From: Mermis nigrescens
Lineage: Eukaryota; Nematoda; Enoplea; Mermithida; Mermithidae
Assembly (NCBI GenBank): GCA_036768485.1
Contig: JAVLUZ010000143.1
Span: 2,785,633-2,849,632, forward strand
DNA length: 64,000 nucleotides
Reading direction: 5' to 3'
A program made the translations under genes and the position numbers. Positions 12,132 to 25,832 of this stretch are shown in pieces. The first letter of the stretch is position 1; every line of letters begins with the position of its first letter. The notes below the pieces were generated by a model. The model saw only the letters and a list, made by a program, of their open reading frames with translations, had not been told where the DNA came from and did not search any database.

Positions 12132-12424
12132 TATATATCTTTATAATGATATATAGAAATTACTAATAAACGGTAATATCATATTCAGTTAAAAAATTAA
12201 CATTTTTTTCTCAAAGAGAATACTTCAAAGTTGTTTAGAATTGCATATTGCATATTGCATTGTAACTTTCTCCACCCACCATCTAGGTTTGTGCTACTCG
12301 ACTAAGCAAGTGAATGCCCTTGAAATTGAACCGATATAGTGCTCGAGAATAGCAAGCATTTAATTTCCATACGCAGGATTTATACACCGGATATACATAT
12401 AAACCTGCTCGTGTATCTGTTTGG

Positions 12425-12830
12425 GGTAAAGGGCATACATGATCCTGGGGGTTTCATCCCCTGCAAAAATTTATCCACCCCTCCCACCCGGAATTGGCAA
12501 TTTTTTTTAAAGTGCCAAAATTTTCCAAAAATTTATATAAATGATTCTTTTTAAGCGTTTTTAGCTATCTATTTGCTCAAAAGTGCCCATTTTCGACGCT
12601 TTCCGCCATTATACTCATGTTTTGACTATATTTTGTTCAATTCATTCCGACTTTTTTAATTTTTTCCAAATTTTTTGTTTTCATATTCTGGAAAAGAAAG
12701 CATCGTCAGAAACGCCGAAAAACTATATTTTTGACGCATACCTACCAACCATTTTTGGACCCAAAAAAGGCACTCAATAATTTCACCCACCTGCAGAATT
12801 CCCATGCTGAGAAAATGGTAAGACTAAGGC
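12425..12830 (+). repeat. MITE-like family D, longest copy
   Basis: Begins near CATACATGATCCTGGGGG and ends near CCCATGCTGAG. The body shares the order of landmarks with 6760-7112. Short open frames cross it but are not conserved between copies. A further fragment (about 13085-13330) follows. Confidence 0.5.
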
Positions 12831-13501
12831 CAGAAAGAGATAAAATTCAGGACTTTTTGCGAAGTGATTGAAATCGGTCAGAAACCGGCCCTACTATGTA
12901 ATTGTGGATAAAAGTTAAATATGTATGTATAACTGGACAACGTTGAACAGTGACTATTTTTAGATACAATTTTTTCGGCTTGACTGATTGAAATAAGTAT
13001 AAAGTCTATCAGTTTCAATGTCTCACCGTTTACAGTTGAGCCATTATTAAAAATAAATCTTGACTTCAATGATGAAATAAAAATGAGACTAATAAAAATA
13101 CCGGAATGTTGAGCATCCGCTTACTGATGTTGACCTTAATCATTTCAAATCTTAAATATTTTTTATCTTACTTATTTCAGTCAATTTTTTTATTTGTTGG
13201 AAAATTCTATTGTGTATGTTACGGAGAGAATGAGTATTGTCAAAAAAGTCAAAAATGGTGTTCTAAACGCATAGCCAATAACCATCGTTATAAGTTCAAG
13301 AAAAAATATCAACAATTTTTGTGATCCGAAATCACCAGATCCTCATTCTGCGCTTGCATCATATTAGGACCTACATGTGAGATCAAATCTGAATGGCAAT
13401 TGACTGCGACGGACTACAAATAATCCGCCTTTTCAAAACAATTCAAAAAATTAGCATATTATTTCAAGAATAAGTGATAATATCCATCTAATCTACCCAT
13501 A
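12831..13501. other. Gene-free stretch
   Basis: Nothing supported beyond a fragment of family D around 13085-13330. AT-rich, no coding signature. Confidence 0.4.
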
Positions 13502-13878
13502 CAGGCCCGTATCCAGGATTCGGCCAAGGGGGGGAGAGGGCGGACCCAACATAAATTGGTCTATGTATATCTCATGAAATTCGTCGCGATAGCTCGCGAA
13601 AACCGCATGTTTCGACGCTTTTCGACATACTCTAGCCAATAAGATCATAAAATTCGAACTTAAAAAATTTTTAAACTCAAAATGCTTTGAAAAGTGTCGT
13701 TTTTTGGTCGCGCTTGAGCCAAAATTATGGAAAATTTTTCATATATGGCTGTAAGCGCCCAAAATTTATATTTTTCACGTCAGACAGACAATTTTTCCAT
13801 CTTTCCGTGCATTATCTTACTGTTCAAGATTTTTTCGGCCAAAGGGGGAAGCGGCCGCCCCCCATAAATACGGCCGTG
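13502..13878 (+). mobile_element. hAT-type MITE, family F
   Basis: Ends CAGGCCCGTAT and ATACGGCCGTG form an imperfect inverted repeat. Flanks TACCCATA (13494-13501) and TACCTATG (13879-13886) match in 6 of 8 positions, fitting an older 8-bp duplication. A related left end occurs near 21239. Confidence 0.65.
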
Positions 13879-15101
13879 TACCTATGTATAAATAGCTACT
13901 GTTGGGAACGACTCAAAGCTTAGGCACGTCCTTATTTGAAATCACTGAGGACTATTTCATATGCAAAAGAAAACACTTAAAAACGCATGGAAATAATGTG
14001 CTGTAAATGTATTGCGTTCGGTAAAGCCAAAGAGTGCGAGTTCCGTTATTCGAGAAATAAATTCAAGCTATGAATAAAGGTAAAAAACCAAGAAATTAAA
14101 AAAAAATTTTGTCATTTAATTTAATAAATACCGTCGCACGGCTGTTCAGCCAAACTCGACTACACATTCGCAAAAATATAATAAACCTGAGATATCATCG
14201 GAATCGTAGGAAGGTTGTTTTGAGCGAAAGCTGGCAGTTTGTAGTCATAAACGCGTCCAGGATCGGCCGCCAAAACATCGGAAGGCGGAACGAAATACTG
14301 GTACGGATGAAACATATTTGCAAATATAGAAGAAAAGACCGAGTGGCTTCTGCAAAAAATAACAAATACATATATGCTGCTTGAGAAACTGGGACATAAT
14401 TGAAGTTTCGAAAACGATATGACATGATCTTAATCAATATGAGTAAGCTGGCCCATATAAGGGAAGCCAAAATTTTTGTTTGAACGAAAAAACGAAAAAT
14501 TCTCGAAGCGCTAAAACGTAAAATTAAATGTATGTTACTATAAATGCACCTACATAATTATCGGAATGTATGCTAAAACCATACTTCCCTGGGAGGGCAC
14601 GAACTTTCCCGGTTACACATGGAAAAGTTATCGAATTTATATCAATTGTCTGTTTAATATAAAGATTACGAAAAAATAATTGAACAAAATATAGTCAAAA
14701 CATAAACATATGGCGCGAAGCGCCGAGAATTTGATACTTTTGAGCAGATAACCAAAGACGCTTAAAAAGGCATTTTTTTGTACGAATTTTTAGAAAATTT
14801 ATAGAAAATTCTGGAAAATCGCGAATTCTGGGTGGGGGGAAGTGGAAAATTTTCAAGGGGGTTAAAAAATTTCTGGCGGGGGGTATGAAAATATTTGTAG
14901 GAGGGGGTGAAAACCCCATAGTCCATGTATGATACCTATGCTTATTTATATCAAAGAAAGAAAAGAATAGTTATACTAGAACCAAAGACGAAAATACGTA
15001 GAATGGAGTCAAGCATACACTCGAGGAAGCTTTTATTCGGAATGTTATTGCACGAATATAACGAAGCAAAAATTGAACGAAGAAATATACAAAAAACAAC
15101 T
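13879..15101. other. Gene-free stretch downstream of SAE1
   Basis: No supported gene. It contains an inverted partial family-D copy at about 14690-14935 with an exact hairpin at 14712-14724. The 3' UTR and polyadenylation site of SAE1 should lie just below 15102; no single signal stands out. Confidence 0.4.
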
Positions 15102-18100
15102 TCAATCCACTGGCAGCTTGCATACGGTACAATCGTAGCCATCGTAAAACACGAAATTGTTAATAGGTTGTTCGGTCTGGGACAATGCCTGCAGTTAACA
15201 TGTAAAGTGTAAATGTTAAATCACTCTTATCAGGTTAGAAAAATCAAAAAGAAACACCTGTATTATTTGCTGTGATGCGATTCCGCCAATTATAGCACAA
15301 ACGGGACTCAACAGTCCGATCAATTTTCTATATCAAAAGATACAGCCATGTAACTGGGAATAAGGAGATCCCCACCCAAAGTTGGCTGTCCACCACAGGT
15401 GGGCGGCACCAAAATTCTGAGGGGTGCAAGATTTTTCAAAGGTCAAAAAATGGCCTTAAAAATGGTGGCATGGCGAAAGAACACCATTCTTTAACGTTTC
15501 TCATCGAGCACTATCCTTTGGCATCGAAAAGTTGCGAAAAAATTAAGAAAAATTCAAAAATTGAATTCTGGGGGGAAGTATTTTGGTTTCTGAAGAAGTA
15601 TTTTGGTTTCTAGGGGAGTGCATACATCCAACCTCCCCCCACGCCCAGGTGTGCTGTCCACCCCATCTCTTCGGAGCTAGAAAATTTTTGACCTCTCCCT
15701 CACCCGATTTTAGGAAAAAAATTGAATTTTTTGGCTGTTTTTAGGTGTTTTTTGGCCGTTTTTGACCAAAAATGGAGGTCATTCACCCCCCCCCCACCAA
15801 ATGACAGGAGACCCCCACCCATATTTCAGAGCCGTTATATGCATGGGTCAGCACAGCGTATTAAATTTACACCAGGAAAATAGATAATGAAATTAGCAAA
15901 AAAGCAACAATCGATGTAACGCAGAACAAATGATTTTCTTAACGGAAACGAAGCTAGACATAAGTGGCTAAGAAATCAGATTATATGTAGTATACAATAA
16001 ACCCTGTTCGAAAATTCAAGAAAAACGAAGAAGATTAAAAAATGTTCAAAAATAAAAACAAAAATTCTATAATCAAAACAATAGAAAATATTTTATTGTT
16101 TATGATATTTATTATTTTATTTTATTTATTTTTATGATTATTATTTTTGTTAAATTTCTTTTTTATTTCTCGCACTTAGCCGAAAATCTTGGAACATCAA
16201 AATCCATGTCGCCCACATTTGACGTCCAATCGGTGACCAATTCTTCGTAAATTCTTTGCAAACGAGTTACATCACTCGTCGAATCGTCCTTGCCATCATT
16301 CTCGTAAAACTTGTTAATGACTAAACCACGAAGTGCAACAAATAAAATATAAATGCGAAAAAACAAAACCAAAAAAATGACTTTCGATAATTTTCACAAA
16401 TTACAATTAAAATTAGAAGAAAAAACGAACCTGAAAACTGGAAATATCCACTCGGCAATTTTCGAAATTTTTTTATATTTTCCGCGGTTACTGTAGTTTT
16501 CTTCAGCGCTTCTTCCATTGATGCAAATACTTCGACCTGATCGACGTAAGATTATTACGAACGAAAAAGGATTACTGTAGACACAAATTCTTAAGCAGTT
16601 TTTAAAAGATGAAAGCAGGTCCGTGACCAGAGGGGATACAAGGGGCACGTGACCCTCCTGAAATGAAATATGAGAATGATTTTTTCCTTTAATCCCCCTT
16701 TCGCTTTTTTAGTCAAAAATCGCTAAAAATTTTGCCGAAAATTTTTTCAGTTTTTCTAATTTTTTTTTTATTTTTTTATTTTTGTTTAGTTTTTTTTAAT
16801 GTTTTTATTTTTTTTTATTTTTTTGTCCGGATCGGCAGATGAGGGTTAAATCCCAAAAAATCGTGACCAGTAAATTTAGTCTCCACGCCATTTTTGCCAA
16901 ATGATGAAAACGGTCAATGTATAAGAAATGGTATACATAAAATTTAAAATTTTTATAAAAAAATGTATAAATGTGGCAATGCAGCATTTTTAATGCATTC
17001 CAATTATATTTCTGCACTTTCAACCATAACAAAACAAATAAATTGACTAATTAGGTCGGAAAAAAATTGATTTTTGTACCATTTTGACACGATTTTGGGC
17101 GCTCTTTGGGTAAACAGATAAGAAACTATCAGTCCAGCATCGGAAGAACTCGGACATTATTACCATTTTGTCAATAATTTACTATGTTATTATTAGTATT
17201 TGCTATTTCATTATTACTATTTACTACTATTTTATTAATTTATTTATCATTATTTACCATTTACTATTACTATTTACGTTTTATTATTATTGCTTTTAAC
17301 ATTTTTATCATCTTTTACCATATCACTCCTCCTAAGTACGCACTACGCAGTACAAATGTAGGTACATATATGTACGGTAGTAAGAGGCATCATTGAGAAG
17401 TCAAAAACATAGGTGGGCAGCACCAAAGTTCTGGGAGGAGGTGTAAGATTTTTTCAAAGGTCAAAAGGTCAAAAATTCCCTTAAAATAGTGGTAAGGCGA
17501 AAAAATACCATTTTTTAACGTTTCTCATCGAGCGCTATCCATTAGCATCAAAAAATTGCGGAAAAAACAAAAAAATTTCAAAAATTGAATTCTGAGGGGG
17601 TATTTCCGTTTCTGGGGGTAGTTTGGTTTCTGGGGGTAGTTTGGTTTCTGGGGGTAGTTTGGTTTCTAGTAGTTTGGTTTCTGGGGGTGCATAGCTCCAA
17701 TACCCCCACGCCCAGGTACGGTCGCAAGCTATGAAGGTTTACCTTTTAAGCAAGGTTTTCTCATCGGCTGCCTGAATCCTGCTTCGTTTTACCTTCGGTT
17801 CACTTGTTTCCGCCTGATCGTCCGATAAATCATCAGTTTCGACTTCCCTGAAATAATTAAATTTATTTAATTGATTCATAGGCAAATAAAGTATCATTTC
17901 CGGGTTAGACGTAATTGAATCTTCGCGCAAAGATATGTAGATGAAACGAGGTGACAGATTCGTAAGGAAGCTGAGGACCAGCTAAAGTTCAAATTCTAAA
18001 TTCGATATTTCCATTAAATAACAATTAAAATTTAATGTCAAATTGATTCATACATAGTTAAGTTAATGTAAAAACATAAAATTAGGAAGTTCTGATAAAA

Positions 18101-20671
18101 ACATAAAAATAATGAGAAGGCCGCGAAAACAAATTAAACTAATTAAAAACAAGACAAAAGAAAAATATCAGAAGATGAATAGATAAAATAAAATGATACA
18201 AAACATAAATAAAAAAATCGAATGAAACGAATTCAAAGAACCGAACAAAGCGTTCCAAAAAACACATGGATAATAAATTTTCCTTTTTGAACTTCAATAT
18301 ATTCACACTAAATGCACTTTTGTTGATAAACAGGAAGAGAAAGAAAATTTGAGCCTCCTCACCAGACATGCACAGCATGGAAATTCTGAGGGGATAAAAT
18401 TTTAAAGTGCCTTTTGGTTTAATAAATTGTGGATAAGCGTCAAAAACAATGTTATGAAAACATAAAAAAATTCGAATAAATTGAACAAAATAGTCAGAAA
18501 ATAAGTACATGGCGCGAAGCGCAAACTTTTGACACTTTTTAGCAAATACGTATAGCTAAAAGCGCTTGAAACAGCACCTACATACATATTTTAAAAATGC
18601 AATATTTTGGAAAATCGTGAATTCTGTAGGGAGGTTAAAAATTTTCTGGGGAGGGGAGCGTAGGTGCACAAAGTCAAGGTCAGCAGGGGAAGGGGTGAAA
18701 TCCCAAAAATCCAAAACAGTGAGTTTTTTGCTGTTTTAACTATCAAAATGGTCGGAATAGCCTATAAAAAGTTTATTCGCGACAATATCGCATTTTAAAA
18801 GCATTTTTGAGTCAATTTTGACATTATGTCACTTTCCATAGTAAAAAATACAGAAATTTATCGATTTTGGGCGCTTTTCGAGTGAAAAGTACTTAAAAGT
18901 ACTAACTCCGGCGCGAAGCGCCGGAAAAAATTTAGAAGTTTTTACTACTTTTGACTCCAAAAATGATACAAAAACGTTCCATCAGCTCAAAATCGCCGGA
19001 CAGTACCTGTCTGGCTGATTCTTCAGGAAGGGCAATACCCCCTCACCCCTTATAAGCATGTATGAGGGGGTAAAACTCTCCTTCCCAGATCCTGTATGCT
19101 CCTCACTGATAATATTCAAATCGTTGAAAATCGAAGAAACAATAGGCGAAAAAGCCGAAGCCACCGCAGGCGACGAATTTGACGTTCAATTGTCTACAAC
19201 TCGAGTCGAGCTGCTGAATTTTCGACAAATTGAATTTTTTGCGGTCGGCGTCAATGAAACAAACGAGATCGTAATTTCCGAAATCGACGCGTTTTTCCGG
19301 AGGCGAATTTTGGTCAATTGAGTCTGAGTCAAGGCATCGAATTTCGACTAATGGATTAAGAGCACGACAACGGATCAAGCAGGCGTGGAAAGCTGAATTA
19401 ACGAGTCTGGGGGCCGAGGAAAATGTAAAAAAAGTAGAAAAAAGAAATAAAAACAATAAATAATAAAAGTCTGATCAGTCTGTCAAACCTGAGAGGGGGG
19501 TTGGGCCGTAAAAAATCAGTTTGCTACTCCCTCCCCTTCAAGCCCAGGATTCGATTTTCAGAAAATCTAACATTTCCAAAATAATATCCGTCCTGCGCTA
19601 TTTTCGGGCTAGGATTTACGTTTTGGGCTAGTTCCAGATGTTTTTTCACATTTTGATTTAGAATCGCGAGCCATCTATTATCCGATCACAAAGGCGGCCA
19701 ACGACTCCTACTTCCCCAAAAATATTGAGCCGTTTAGCACATTTGTACGGACTGGAAACTACTTAACGCTTACCTTGGTAAGGGATGCATCTCGCGATCG
19801 AGTGATTAAAAAATGCTGCTGACCCGCATCTTCCAAATTTCGATCGTCAATGAGGTCGAGTCGTTTAATGCCAGATAGAATCAAATTTTTGGCTACTTCA
19901 GCACCAAGTAAATTCAGCCCGATCAATAACACGGATGATTTACGCAGCCTAAAATACAATGGAAATGTAGATTTATAATATTAAAATCGAAAATTCCAAC
20001 TTCGATTCTTTCAGCAGGTGCTGAGCGATGATTCATAGTGTGAAACAACCACTGCAAGCCTAAAGATCGCAGCTTTATGTGCAGCAGCAAGTCTGATCTC
20101 TGAGAAGTTATTTAAAAAAGTAGTATTCAAAAATCTTTCGCATTTCATCTTGACTTCCCCTCAAAATTAAAGCATTAGAACATCGGAGGGCTGGCAAAGT
20201 CCTTCTTATGGATTAGCGGACTCAAACTTGTATACATATTTCGACAGATTTGCGAGTAAATGGTTACATATAGTAGGAGTCTTGTCGTTCTAACATTAGA
20301 ATATAGACTAAAAAAGAAAGAATTTCAGAAAAATTAATCTCACAGGTTTGACCAAACCTCGTATATTTGTATTATTTTCAAGGGACAATGTAATAATTTT
20401 TAAAAACTTGATCATATTATTACCAGCATTTAATTTGAATATTAAACTCAACTAGAATCAAGTATACTGAAATTCGCAACCAGTACATACCAGCCGATTC
20501 TTCGTTATTAAACATTCATGTAAATTCCATTTTAATATGTAAGCATACACGGCCATACAAACATTTCCAAAAGACTTACCTACTTTGAGATTCGACGCCC
20601 CACAACCGTATCTGTCGATCGTACAAGTTTGCTTCATCGCTTGTTAAATTATTTGTTTCTTCATTGTTCAT
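15102..20671 (-). CDS. SAE1: SUMO-activating enzyme subunit 1 (SAE1/Aos1), eight exons
   Basis: Subunit of the nuclear heterodimeric SUMO E1 (with Uba2), which adenylates SUMO before E1-E2 transfer. Exons, in transcript order: 20580-20671, about 19774-19948, 19107-19406, 17743-17847, 16431-16536, 16176-16320, 15258-15327, 15102-15188. Exon 1 starts at ATG and encodes YDRQIRLWGVESQSR, the E1 N-terminal signature. Exon 2 has the Rossmann strand VLLIGLNLLGAEVAKNLILSG and DLIDD. Exon 3 has CRALNPLVEI. Exon 4 is the basic KVKRSR linker. Exon 7 encodes LSPVCAIIGGIASQQII and exon 8 ends NNFVFYDGYDC...VD-stop. Summed exons are 1080 nt, about 359 aa; human SAE1 is 346. Junctions 1/2, 3/4, 5/6, 6/7 and 7/8 agree in phase; 2/3 and 4/5 are off by one, the latter at an A4 run by the donor. 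Introns hold several MITEs. Confidence 0.93.
15394..15653 (+). mobile_element. hAT-type MITE, family A, copy 3 (SAE1 intron)
   Basis: 260-bp copy with a perfect 8-bp duplication CTGTCCAC (15386-15393 and 15654-15661) that fits the hAT preference NTNNNNAN. Ends CACAGGTGGGC and, complementary, CACACCTGGGC. It lies in the intron between SAE1 exons 6 and 7. Confidence 0.88.
17408..17720 (+). mobile_element. hAT-type MITE, family A, copy 4 (SAE1 intron)
   Basis: Longest copy, because the 'gtagtttggtttctggggg' phrase is expanded to about five tandem units near 17600-17690. The flanks match only partly (GTCAAAAA against GTCGCAAG). Its right end is 22 bp from the SAE1 exon 4 donor at 17743. Confidence 0.8.
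18365..19065. repeat. Family D (inverted) then family C copies in a SAE1 intron
   Basis: About 18365-18670 is an inverted family-D copy with a truncated hairpin at 18511-18522. About 18655-19065 is a family-C copy with an exact hairpin at 18910-18922. Both lie in the intron between SAE1 exons 3 and 4; the second ends about 40 bp from exon 3. Confidence 0.55.
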
Positions 20672-22560
20672 GTCTTAGAAATGAGCAATGAAAGACTTTC
20701 CTGGATTCGAAATCAGTTAGTCCAATATTTTTACGGAAGAATACGTAGCAAATAATTCATGAACACTACAGTCTATATCTAGAATACAGTAACATAAAAT
20801 GACGAAGACAACGCGATTTTTGGTATACACTGAGCATGTAAAAGAGGCAAAGGGGAAAAATTTTGACTGAAATGATACTAAATATTATTGAAACTACAAA
20901 AGGAAACGCTAAAACACGCATGGACTTGGATGCGAGGGTGTTATCCCCTGCTAAAGGGTTCGGTACTCTAGGTAATCTGAACGATTCATGCACAAATTCA
21001 TGTATTTTCAAGCAATTTTCGAAATAACTTACCTCATAACCCTAAATCTTACGGTGATAAATATCACGGATTTTATCCTTCACTAAAACAAATTCTCAAT
21101 TCTTACCCTTCCATGCCCACCCTGACCAGTATCTGCACATCAATGATGTTAAAATCAGGCAAAACACAAAACTATGACACGGTCAGAAAAGTCTCATTTT
21201 CTTGGGAAAAAAACCGACCATAAGCAGGCATACGTGCAGGCCCGTATTCAGGATTTTGTATCTGGGGAAGGGGGGGGGTTTGATCGCGACCAAAATTTTT
21301 AAAACCTAAAAAGGACCATGGGATGAATTGAAAAAGACATTTTAAGACCGATAGAGCTGCATGTTTTGTAAATTTTGCTTAGCAGCGACTTTAAATATGG
21401 CGAGAATCAGACGGCCATCCTCTCTTTTGAAGCTGTGGGTCCTGGGTAGCGCGCTCAAGCGCCCCAGCGGGGTCTGGGGCAGAGCCCCGGGAATTTTAGC
21501 AAAAAAGCACCTTAAAGTTGAATCGTTGACGTTGAATTTTCATAGAGAATCAGTCTGATTTCGGTCCTGAAATCAGTCTAAAAACAGTCAAAGAATTCTA
21601 TGTTATCGCCGAAAAATGTCTATCTATCATTTTCTCATCTTGCACGAGTCTCCTGTCTGTGCAGAAACTGTAAAAACAGAAGACATGGATACAAAACATG
21701 CTTTAGTTTATTTAAAGATTGAATATGGAGTGACTGAATAGATCACAATTAATAATCGTGACATTTGGCGCAAAGCTGAGAAAATTTTAGGGATTTTTTC
21801 CTAAAAAAGCAATGGGGAGTGAAGAAATAAATCATGCTGAAAATTTATTTTGGGGGAAAGGGTTGGCACGTGCCTCCTTTTCGCCCCTGGGTCAGCAAAA
21901 CGCAAAGGATTCAAAGCTTCCGATCAGGGTCTACTATGTTTGCATTTATTTGACAAGTTTCGCAATTTTTTGTTTATTTAGCACTTCAATTTCATCTGCT
22001 TTTTATTATTTCTTCTGTAGGTACCAGTAACCACGTGTCATGCATGTTCTCATATGTTTCTATTTGCAAGCGCTTTTTACATTATTGGGTACGTAAACTG
22101 TAGTACTTAAAGTAACAGCCAATAAATATTATTATTATTATTACTATTATTATGATAGGGATATGCACAGCGACAGTCGAATAAAAAGCTTTGTTTTGAA
22201 CGTGTCCCATTTTTTCATGCTGGGCCAAGTCAATGTTTATAAGTGTATAAAGACAACTCTGGTGTGTAACATGAAAAACCCACCAAAACCCCCAAAAACC
22301 CAAAACGCAAAATTTTCAAATCTGGGTTTTGCCAGCTCTGATCTCATTCACCGTTTTTATCCTTGCTGCTGATTTGGTTGACATTAAAGACCAGACCCAA
22401 AATTTTTTTCCTTGTTTCCAACCTTTTTTCACGTTTTTTGGGAGGTCTAAAAACGTTAAAAATAGAGACACCTGTGTTAAAAAATCAGTGTTTCTTAAGT
22501 AGAAAATCCTATGTATACATGTAACAGCGGTGTTTGATGCACTTTTTGTATAAAGATTTA
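20672..22560. other. Gene-free stretch upstream of SAE1
   Basis: Should contain the SAE1 promoter just above 20671, but no clear TATA or initiator can be singled out. At about 21239-21530 there is a hAT-like left end (CAGGCCCGTATTCAGG) followed by a G-run and a 'gcgctcaagcgcccc' palindromic stretch resembling sequence inside the nested hAT element near 11370. No right end was found. Confidence 0.4.
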
Positions 22561-22599
22561 TAGCTCTATTGAAAGAAAATTTTTAGAAAGAAAATTTTA

Positions 22600-25500
22600 T
22601 TACTAATACCAACAGTTAAAATACGAAATGACAAGATATATAATAAATGCAATTACGAATTAGACAGGGGACATGCGAGTCAATGGAATGACAAGTTTAC
22701 GCGCGTTTCCACAAGATATCTAGATAAATCAAAGTTTGCTAATCTAGATTTAAATGTTTAGGTTAGGGAAGAAACAATGAAGTCAGGAAGATCGTTCCAA
22801 ACTGTGATGTATTTGTAAAAGAAATCAAACTTTTCTAAATTAGAATGTACAGTAGGTATGACTAATTTAAATCTATTAATGCTAGGGTAATATTATGATT
22901 AAATACAAAAAAATCATCAGCTTCCAAACATGATTTATGACAAATAATTTGATAAATCATACACAGACAAATCTGCAAGCGTCTTAATTCAAGTCTGCAC
23001 AATTTAAGTTGTGTTAAACGATCCTCGTAAGAAAAAATATTATTATAGCCAAAAATATATTTAGTGAATCTCGTTGAACAGCTTCCAATCTATCTATATC
23101 CTTAAGATAAGAGGTTCCATACACTGCAACAATACTCTAATAAAGGTCTAACATAACAACTATAAGCTTTAACAAGATTACCTTTATCACGCGAAAAAAA
23201 TGATTTGCGTATTAAAATACATCTAAAGAAAGCTTTTTTAATCAAAGAATTATAATGTTCCTTAAATTTTAAATTTCGAGGAATCAAAAACTCCTAAATC
23301 ACGGACAAACGGATCACTAGAAATAATTTCTTATTTAGTCTATAAACAGCTTTTTAATTATTATTACCCAAATATAGAACTTGACTTTTGGTTCGAGAAA
23401 TAGGTAAATCCCATGCAATTGCCCAGTCAATAATCTTATCTAAATCAAACTGTAATAATTTACAGTTACGACTAATATTGAAAATTTGATATCATCTGCG
23501 AACATATAAACCGTACTACAAATATTATCACATATATCATTTATAAAAATCGAAAAAGCGTAGGTCAAGGACACCTCCTATGAACGACACCATAGTAACA
23601 GGCACATAATCTGAAAAAGACTGATTAACGCGAACATGATGGGAACGATTAAACAAATAGGCCTTTAACCATGCATACAAATTACCGTTTATTCCATATC
23701 CGTTTAACTTAATAAGAAGTTTTTCCATATTTACTTTATCAAAGCTTTAGGGAAATCTAAATATATTATATCAACAGTTTCTTTTTAGCTAACGACTGAA
23801 TCCATGAAAATTTACACTTTAACAATTGTGTTTCACAAATTTATTCTTTTGAAAACCAAATTGAAAAGGAGAATATTAGTTTATTAACCTTAAGAAAGTC
23901 TAACAATTGACTATTAATAATTCTTTCCATAATTTTGGCAATAGAACAACAAAGAGAAACGGGCCTGTAATTATCCACTAATGCTGGATCCCCCTTTTTT
24001 AATATTGGAATAACATGTGCCATGCTCCAAAGCTCGGGAATATTTCCAGACAGAAAAGATACAGTGAAAATACTAACTAACGGCTTTATCATTTGAAACG
24101 ACAATTTTTAATAAAAGATTACATATGCCATCGGGGCCGACTGCACGATAGAGCAGTATTTAGATGGTTAATGGCTTCCAATACAGCTGATCCTCACTAA
24201 AAATAATATCGAAAGCGAAAATCACAGCGCTTCTGAAAAAGAAAATTAAGTGCTAGTAATGTCACTAAAAAAACACTGAAGCGAGTAATCATTAAAAATG
24301 TTAGCCTTGCGTAATGAATCGGTTATAACATTATTATCAGAAAATGTTAGAGGAGGAATTTCGACTTTTTAACCTATTATTTACAAGAGTATAGAAAGCT
24401 TTAGGATTATTATTCTTGAGCAATTTGTTTTCTTGAGAAGAGAAATAATTATGAATAGTTCTACATGAGAGCCTTACAATGATTTCGATATTTAACTTTA
24501 GTTCCTGGAGTTTTACACCTTTATACTTATCGCATAGAGAACGTTTTTTAGAAATAATTTATGTAAGCTTTTAGGTATTTAAATTTTAATTTAGCCTAAA
24601 AGTAGGTAGCGAAAACTAAAAATAAGAGGATTTAATATATAAAGAAACATTATACATATCATTAACTGTTGAGCATGTAGAGAAAATGTCGAGCCAAGAA
24701 ACAGAGGATAAAAGTAGCTATACTCTCGTAGTCCGCTATTGAAATTTAAGCTAGGTTTATCTCCATCTTGAAAAGTTCTAGTTAAAATTTCGAGAAATCG
24801 AATTATGGTCGCTTGTTGAAGAAGGAGGAAGAACCTGGATATTAAAAACGTTATATGCAGCAAATACTACATCAATCGAAGTATTATCGTGAGTATTTTC
24901 TTTAACTAACTGTTGCAGACCACTAGCTGATAAGTAATCAAAAAATAATTCGTTTAATGGATTAAATGTAAAGTACTATGAAACCAATCATTACAGGCGG
25001 TAGATCCCCTACTATAATAACGGGATGACAACTATTAGTAGCCCATTCAATTAAATTACATATCCGAAGTGCAGTATCAAAATCATACTGAGGAGGTCTA
25101 TAAACTAACAAACATCTTATAACATCTCCACCTTTTAAAATTTCAACAACTACTAAAGTATCAGACACAAACAGAGAAGCAGGAACTTTAACGCATCGAG
25201 CATAAAGATAGAGGTTTAGCAAAAATTAAAACTCCACCTCCCGCTTATTCTTACGATCTGATCGGAGAATAATATAATTTTTAACGGACATAATAGACTG
25301 TCGGAAATAGATTCATTTAACCAGGTTTCACAAAAATAATATATCGAATTTTGCAGTATTTACAGGAAGTGAAGTTCCCTAACTTATTCACAATACTACG
25401 AGAATTACATAGCAAACATTTAATATTAACAAAATAACGGGGCGAATTTACCTAAATATTAGACGCGTGTTGACCATGTTGAGCACGAAATTTGGGATTA

Positions 25501-25832
25501 GATGGTTTAGGGGCTGTAGAACGAGGATCATAGACTCGTACAGTTTTCTTCTTCACGACAGTCATCCCTAAAGCTGTCGATATATAGATTAGTCTCGCCC
25601 GCGTCCAGTCGTTGGTGCAACTCGTCGTTAAGTTCACGCTGACGTTTTTCGCTGAAGAAACGGCTGCAAATCCGGTCGCGCTCGCATGTTTCGAGTAGAC
25701 GTTTGTTGGATTTGGCGGTGGCGGACAACTTTGTTGAAATATCACGATCAGTATACGTTGTTTCTGTTGAAACTTGGATTTCCTTCCATCAAAAAAGCAT
25801 TTTAGCCAATTCTGAAGTCGCTTTTGTGGCAA
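22600..25832 (-). pseudogene. Degenerate CR1/Jockey-like LINE
   Basis: Minus-strand pieces appear in LINE order but in shifting frames. About 25452-25832 is an ORF1-like tail. Near 25400 lies the endonuclease start (CLLCNSRSIVNKLGNF), continued at 24962-25222 (LLVYRPPQYD and VIIVGDL). Reverse transcriptase starts at 23841-24104 (IPILKKGDPALVDNYRPVSL), continues at 23537-23728 (YGINGNLYAWLKAYLFNR) and reaches the RT tail at 23102-23287 (YVRPLLEYCCSVWN). The catalytic FADD-box segment is not intact. Multiple stops and frameshifts show a long-dead copy. The 3' end near 22600 has no clear tail repeat. Confidence 0.8.

Noticed and set aside
17184..17396. Small hydrophobic plus-strand ORF as a membrane peptide
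   Set aside because: Low-complexity TTA/ATT repeat in a SAE1 intron; no promoter or conservation argument.
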